From assembly GCA_007570785.1 (NCBI GenBank), contig ML662442.1, positions 28,438,724 through 28,502,723 on the forward strand: a stretch of 64,000 bases of DNA, in the 5' to 3' direction. The DNA is from Antilocapra americana (Eukaryota > Chordata > Mammalia > Artiodactyla > Antilocapridae). Below, piece after piece: positions 58,989-64,000 of this stretch. The stretch's first letter is position 1; each line of letters opens with the position of its first letter. Position numbers and translations under genes: made by a program. Under the pieces are notes generated by a model, which saw only the letters and a list, made by a program, of their open reading frames with translations, made no database searches and was not told where the DNA came from.

Positions 58989-59790
58989 GTTCCATTCAGT
59001 TGCTCAGTCATGTCCAACTCTTTATGACTCCATAGCCTGCAGCATGCTAGGCCTCTCTTTGTCCATCACCAACTCCCAGAGATTATTCAAACTCATGTCC
59101 ATTAAGTCAGTGATGCCATCCAATCATCTCTTCCTCTGTCATCACCTTTTCCTCCCACCTTCAATCTTTCCCAGCATGTGGGTCTTTTCCAATGAGTAAG
59201 TTTTTCACATCAGGTAGCCAAAGTATTGGAGTTTCAGCTTCAACATCAGTCCTTCCAATGAATATTGAGGACTGGTTTCCTTTAGGATGGACTTGTTAGA
59301 TCGCCTTGCTGTCCAAGGGACTCTCAAGAGGCTTCTCCAACATCACAGTTCAAAAGCATCAATTATTGAGCAGTCAGCTTTCTTTATAGTCCAGCTCTAA
59401 CATCCATATATGACTATGGGAAAAATCATAGCTTTGACTAGATGGACCTTTGTTGGCAAAGTAATGTCTCTGGTTTTTAATAATCTGTCTAAGTTTGTGA
59501 TAACTTTTCTTCCAAAGAGCAAGCATATTTTAATTTCATGGCTGCAGTCACCATCTTCAGTGATTTTGGAGCCCCCTAAAATAGTCTGTCACTGTTTCCC
59601 CATCTATTTGCCATGAAGTGATAGGACCAGATGCAATGATCTTAGTTCTCTGAATGTTGAGTTTTAAGCCAACTTTTCACCCTCCTCTTTCACTTTCATA
59701 AAGAGGCTCTTTAGTTCTTTATCACTTTCTGCCATAAGGGTGGTGTCATCTGCACTTTTGAGGTTATTGATATATCTCCCAGTAATCTTT
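58989..59790 (-). mobile_element. BovB LINE 3' fragment (~0.8 kb)
   Basis: The complement of BovB runs from the 3' end (ttcagttgctcagtcatgtc) to the region just upstream of the catalytic box. The box at 59745-59756 reads SADD instead of YADD. The BovB match stops at 59790 where a weak 6-bp TCTTCA repeat occurs (58983-58988 and 59791-59796). It lies head to head in sequence with the 57097-58448 copy, giving a long inverted repeat. Confidence 0.92.
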
Positions 59791-59796
59791 TCTTCA

Positions 59797-60520
59797 AAGG
59801 GCATCATATATATAAGGCATACATATATATGTATATAAAATCAAGTTCCTCTAACCCCCTTATAATTAGCCTACAGGGGAAAATTAAGCTCAATTAATAC
59901 TATAACTTGTAATCGCCACTATTTTGTTACAAACTTTTTTTTTTTCACAGATTTTTTTTAAGTGGGTAATTTATGTTAGCATCTAAGCCTAAACTGCAAA
60001 ACTGAAAAAAAGCACTCCAAGTCATTTTAGTATACTAAACAGTTTAAGAAATGATATCAAAAGCACTGTTACTTCAATTGCAGATTTCAAATTCTCTAAT
60101 TCCTCAGTGAATCCTAAAATGAATTTAATGGGCCACAGCAAGCATGTTCATGTAAATAAAATAACACAATAGAATAGAATTGAAAATAGCAGAATGTGTA
60201 ATATATATTATGAGTAAGAACTTTCAGTTAAATCTTTTATTTAGGGATGCTTGTTTGGGTATGTGTATGTGTAATGTATTTATTTCCTAATATCACTGTA
60301 TTATAAAACTTTCAAAACTATTTGTATTCTGTAGAAATACATGTTTACATGTAAGACTACAGATAACTTCATTCAAATAACAAGTAAACCCATTATTATA
60401 ATTTTTCTGGAAATTAATATTCTATCAGGTTTTAAAGAAATATCCCTATTGTATTACTATATAACAATGCATTTTCTAGGATGGAAAGAAAATCTAAAGA
60501 CCATCTTTTCCTTAGAAAGA
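59797..60520. other. Unassigned AT-rich DNA
   Basis: No gene recognised. A (ta)n-rich run is present near 59805-59840. Confidence 0.5.
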
Positions 60521-60523
60521 AAG

Positions 60524-60835
60524 AAAGTAAAATTCGCTCAGTTGTGTCCAATTCTTTGAGACCCCATGGGCTGTATAGTCCACGGAATTCTCCAGGCCAG
60601 AATACTGGGATGGGTAGCCTTTCCTTTCTCAAGGAAATCTTCCCAACCCAGGGGTTGAACCCAGGTCTCCCTCATTGTAGGCAGATTCTTTACCAGCTGA
60701 GCCACAAGGGAAACCCAAGAATATTGGAGTGGGTAGTAGCCTATCCCTTCTCCAGGGGATCGTCCCAATCCAGGAATCAAACTGGGCTCTCCTGCATTGC
60801 AGGCAGATTCTTTACCAACTGAGCTATCTGTTCCT
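60524..60835 (-). mobile_element. ART2-like SINE with two tRNA-like units
   Basis: Antisense: the BovB-like part (attcgctcagttgtgtccaa) is followed by a first tRNA-like unit ending agctgagccacaagggaaac. A second partial junction (gaatattggagtgggtagta) and second tRNA-like unit end with ctttaccaactgagctatct. The duplicated tRNA-like head fits the longer ART2-type repeats. The subfamily name is from memory. Confidence 0.82.
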
Positions 60836-61330
60836 TAGAGTTATATACTATTATTTAGCTTTGTGATCGTTAACAACTTATTTGACCATCTGGCCTCAGT
60901 GAGGGAAAAGTGAATTGCTGATCCTAAACTTCCACTCAAAACTCATTTAATATGATGCTTTTTTTTTTCGGCAATGTATTAATTTCCTATGGAGCTGTTG
61001 AGCTTCAAAGGCGAGCCCACCCACCACCCAAGTTGGCATTTCAAGTCTTTATCTTCCAATTATATCTGTACTTCCACCATTGGTTTTCTATTATACCATA
61101 ACTAGGGCTGTTAATTCAGAAGACTAATGGCTCAAAGAATTCAAAATATATTTCTATATTTAATTGGCTTCAAGACTTATAGCAAGAAAAGTTCATGAAT
61201 ATCTGATATCTCTGATATCCATGTCAGGATTATCATCGTCATTTTTAAGTCAGATATTATATTTTAAGAATTGTTAGAATTCATGAAAAGATTGACAAGT
61301 TGAACACACAGAATGTAGTTTCAAGTCTAC
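60836..61330. other. Unassigned DNA
   Basis: No gene or repeat family recognised. Confidence 0.5.
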
Positions 61331-63200
61331 TCTTATAACAGTTTTTTTCTCTTTGTCCTCCATTTTATGCTTTGTCTCTCCTAATTTGCAATATTCAAAT
61401 ATCTTTCGAAGTTTTCTGCTATAAGCTATGAAGAAGTCATTCTTTCATCCTTCTTCTATTTGTTACTCTTGAGATTACATTATCTATGCTTAATGTAAAG
61501 AATATAGAAATTCTGTGCCTTTTACACCCCCTTGCATCTTGTGGTATTATTTCTTTGCCTTTAAAATGTATTTCATGTGCATTTGCTTGTCAACACTGTT
61601 ATATATTTCGATATATTTTATACAACTAGTTGTCATCAAGATATATACCCATAATTAATAGCTTCACTTCTATTCACTTATTCATCCTTTCATTCACTTT
61701 TATATTTGTTTCCAGGATAACCTTCCTTGTCTCTGAGGTAAAAACAAACAAACAGACAAAAAAAAACAAACAAAATCTTTCCTGGTTATTTGTTCTAATA
61801 ATAGTGTGCTTGAGATCAAATTGCTCAATTTTTATATGAAATTACCTTTGCTTCATCTTCACAATTCTAGTTTGTAGTTATTTTTATTCAGCACTTTAAA
61901 CATCCTATACAATTATCTTCTGCTTTTATTTGTTTTTGTTGTTGGGAAGCCAGATGTCTTATTGTTGCTCCTTGATTGGTCTTATATATTCCCTTTGCAT
62001 TTTGTTTTTAGAAATTTTACTATGATGTATCTAATTAGGATATTTTTACATTTATTCTACTAGAGTTCTACTAAAGGTCTACTAGAGTACTTTTTATATC
62101 TGTGGGTTATCTTTACACATTCTTGACAAATTCTCAGTCACTAGCTCTTCAAACATTGCTTTTGTTTCCTCACCTTCTTATAGAGCTTCAGTTATACATA
62201 TTATAGGCATTTTTTGTGTCCTATGTGTCTCTTTGCTTTATTCGATATTATTTTTCTTCCATCTCTCTGTTTCAGCCAGAATATTTTATAATGATTTCTT
62301 GGTAACTCATTATAACTCATCAACTTGGACTCTCCTTCTGGGTCCAAGTTGATCTTTCTTTAACCAGCTATTTAGCATTTATTTATGTTTTGGCTTCTAC
62401 CAATGCCAACACATACAGATATCAGGTATCTCTACTGAGAAGATAGGCTTTCTTGCAGGATCAGACTATTCTCTCCCTGTTAGACTCAAACAGTTCTTTC
62501 TCTGGTGAATAACATACATTTGTTACCTTTTATGAAAGTGAAAATTCCACACATACATTAATCTATTTCTAACTTTGATTCTTTCCCATTTTCTATCCCT
62601 GTCAATACAATACTGCTTGCTTATTAAAGTTTTATAAGTTTTGGAATTAGGTTGGGTAAGTCTTCCGTCTTTGTCCATAGTTAAATATTTTTGGAGAACA
62701 TGGATTACACATTATCATTTTGCCTTCCATGCATATTAATCTATCCTTCATAACTTCTCTCATTTTATATCTGAACTGGCTTAACAGAATGTCTTCAGAA
62801 TTAATTTCCAATTCACAAGTTTACCCATCATAAAGGTGTATTCTGCTGCTAACCCATTTTTGGGTTCTTACTTCATTACATGTACTATTTATAGAGAATC
62901 TATTTGTTGCTCTTCTTTTTAAATTTTGGTAGTCATTTTGAAAAGTCTGTTGTTTTTCTGTCCCTATTTCTTAATTTATTTCTTTATAATTATATTCTGT
63001 GTCTGAAATTTCAAAATGTTGGAGTTATTGCATATCTCAGTCTGCTGTTTGAGTGTCTTATTGATAATGCTCACTAATGGTTCATTAGCTTTTCATGTGC
63101 TTTTTATTCTGAACCCATATTAATTTGGATTTTATTTGTATAAATCCTATAATATCTAAAATGTGTTTCTACAAGGAGACCTGAGTTTTGCTTCTTCCAA
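61331..63200 (-). mobile_element. Very old L1/HAL1-like relic (antisense)
   Basis: Scattered antisense L1 text: gttgggaagccagatgtctt with attgttgctccttgattggt (61945-61981), ttttactatgatgtatctaa (62015-62034), attctcagtcactagctctt (62131-62150), and around 62820 an old L1 5'UTR-like stretch (gtattctgctgctaacccat). The degree of decay suggests insertion before ruminants diverged. Edges are approximate. Confidence 0.6.
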
Positions 63201-64000
63201 GCATTTCACATGGTTGCAATCTATAATCATTTTAATTTAACTCTTGGCCAGCCTTTGCTGTACCATACAAGGAGTGTATAACTGAACCCAAAAGATTTCT
63301 AAGGTCAGAAATTTCGTTAAGAGTTCTCAAAGAAGTGATTTGTTTCCTACTTCGATCTGAGATCAATATTAGACAAGTTTCCCTGAAATAGCCATTTGCC
63401 AGCTGGTGAAATTTACACAAACACACTATACTAAAGGTACATTTCTGCAAAATCCTATATTTTTGCTATGCTTTCATTTCAACATCTACCTCATGGGATA
63501 TGGCAAAAACCACAACCACCCACAGCTTTAGGATCTCATCAATGCCTTTTATTTCAACTCCTTCTTAAAACTGGATGTTGAGAATTTTAAAAAAGTACTT
63601 CAAACTACGAATTTGAAAGTATATTAATTTATTATTTATGGATTTCTTTTAAATAGGGATTTTTAATCCTACATATTACCCCCTGTCCTTTTTCTCAGGA
63701 CTAATTACTTGATTACAGGGGATTTACCTGCTGGATAAGAAAGTGGAGAAATACAACTATCCTGAAGAAATTAGACAAAACTAAAAAGAAAGGTAAAAAT
63801 AGTATGAAGGCAATTCCATATGACATGATAATTTCTAATTTTATTGAGCCCCTTCCTACAGCTCTGATTTGTTATTAAAGACAGTTCGATATCCATATAT
63901 TGTTCCTTCTGTTAGTCTAGGTAAGTGGTCTTAAATTTCAAAGAATACTGCTAACACCAGTTCTAAGCAGTTTTTGCCTGGTTCCCAGATTCCAGCTCCA
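63201..64000. other. Unassigned DNA
   Basis: No gene or recognised repeat. The minus-strand 72-codon frame at 63232-63450 has no domain-like features. Confidence 0.5.

Noticed and set aside
1..64000. Defence system, CRISPR array or biosynthetic cluster
   Set aside because: The repeat content is that of a ruminant nuclear genome. No regularly spaced repeats or clustered coding genes exist.

Overview
The window is a gene-poor, AT-rich stretch of ruminant (Pecora, probably bovid) nuclear DNA. The diagnosis rests on lineage-restricted repeats: ten BovB (RTE) LINE copies totalling about 11.4 kb, several tRNA-Glu/BovB-derived SINEs (Bov-tA, Bov-A2, ART2-like), a CHR-type SINE, and L1 copies with artiodactyl-type 3' ends. 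I found no host protein-coding exon, functional RNA gene, CRISPR array or bacterial-type operon. Every reading frame over about 130 codons lies in a LINE or antisense to one.

Layout. 1-429: BovB 3' end. 430-10530: two old minus-strand L1 copies that serve as landing pads. The second holds a complete-length BovB (6085-9519, 8-bp target duplication), which itself holds a young L1 3' end (8582-8780, 15-bp duplication), and a solo retroviral LTR (9748-10430, TG...CA, 4-bp duplication). 10531-12824: unassigned DNA. 12825-18228: L1 and BovB fragments, including an L1 with a 5' inversion. 18229-33893: unassigned DNA with scattered BovB, SINE and L1 relics, and an unclassified 547-bp unit with 39-bp inverted ends (22952-23498). 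33894-40437: a structurally full-length L1 with 5'UTR, broken ORF1, near-complete ORF2, 3'UTR, tail and 12-bp target duplication. 40450-54240: mostly unassigned DNA with SINEs, an MLT2-like LTR, and an L1 interrupted by a SINE and a TA-flanked DNA transposon. 54245-60835: L1 relic, BovB copies in both orientations, a small foldback, a (GT)27 microsatellite and an ART2-like SINE. 61331-63200: very old minus-strand L1 relic. 63201-64000: nothing recognised.

How the parts work together: they do not form a pathway. The window records successive retrotransposition. LINE proteins (endonuclease plus reverse transcriptase) mobilise their own RNA, and BovB probably drove the SINEs that share its 3' end. 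The most informative locus is the full-length L1: ORF2 is open over almost its whole length, but the reverse-transcriptase FADD motif reads FADV, ORF1 carries a frameshift and a stop, and a 10-N gap in ORF2 hides about 180 nt. I see no convincing new biological system. The best candidates for something undescribed are the 39-bp inverted-repeat unit and the possible transduction tag in the L1 tail. Family names come from remembered consensus features, not a database search, and edges without target duplications are approximate.
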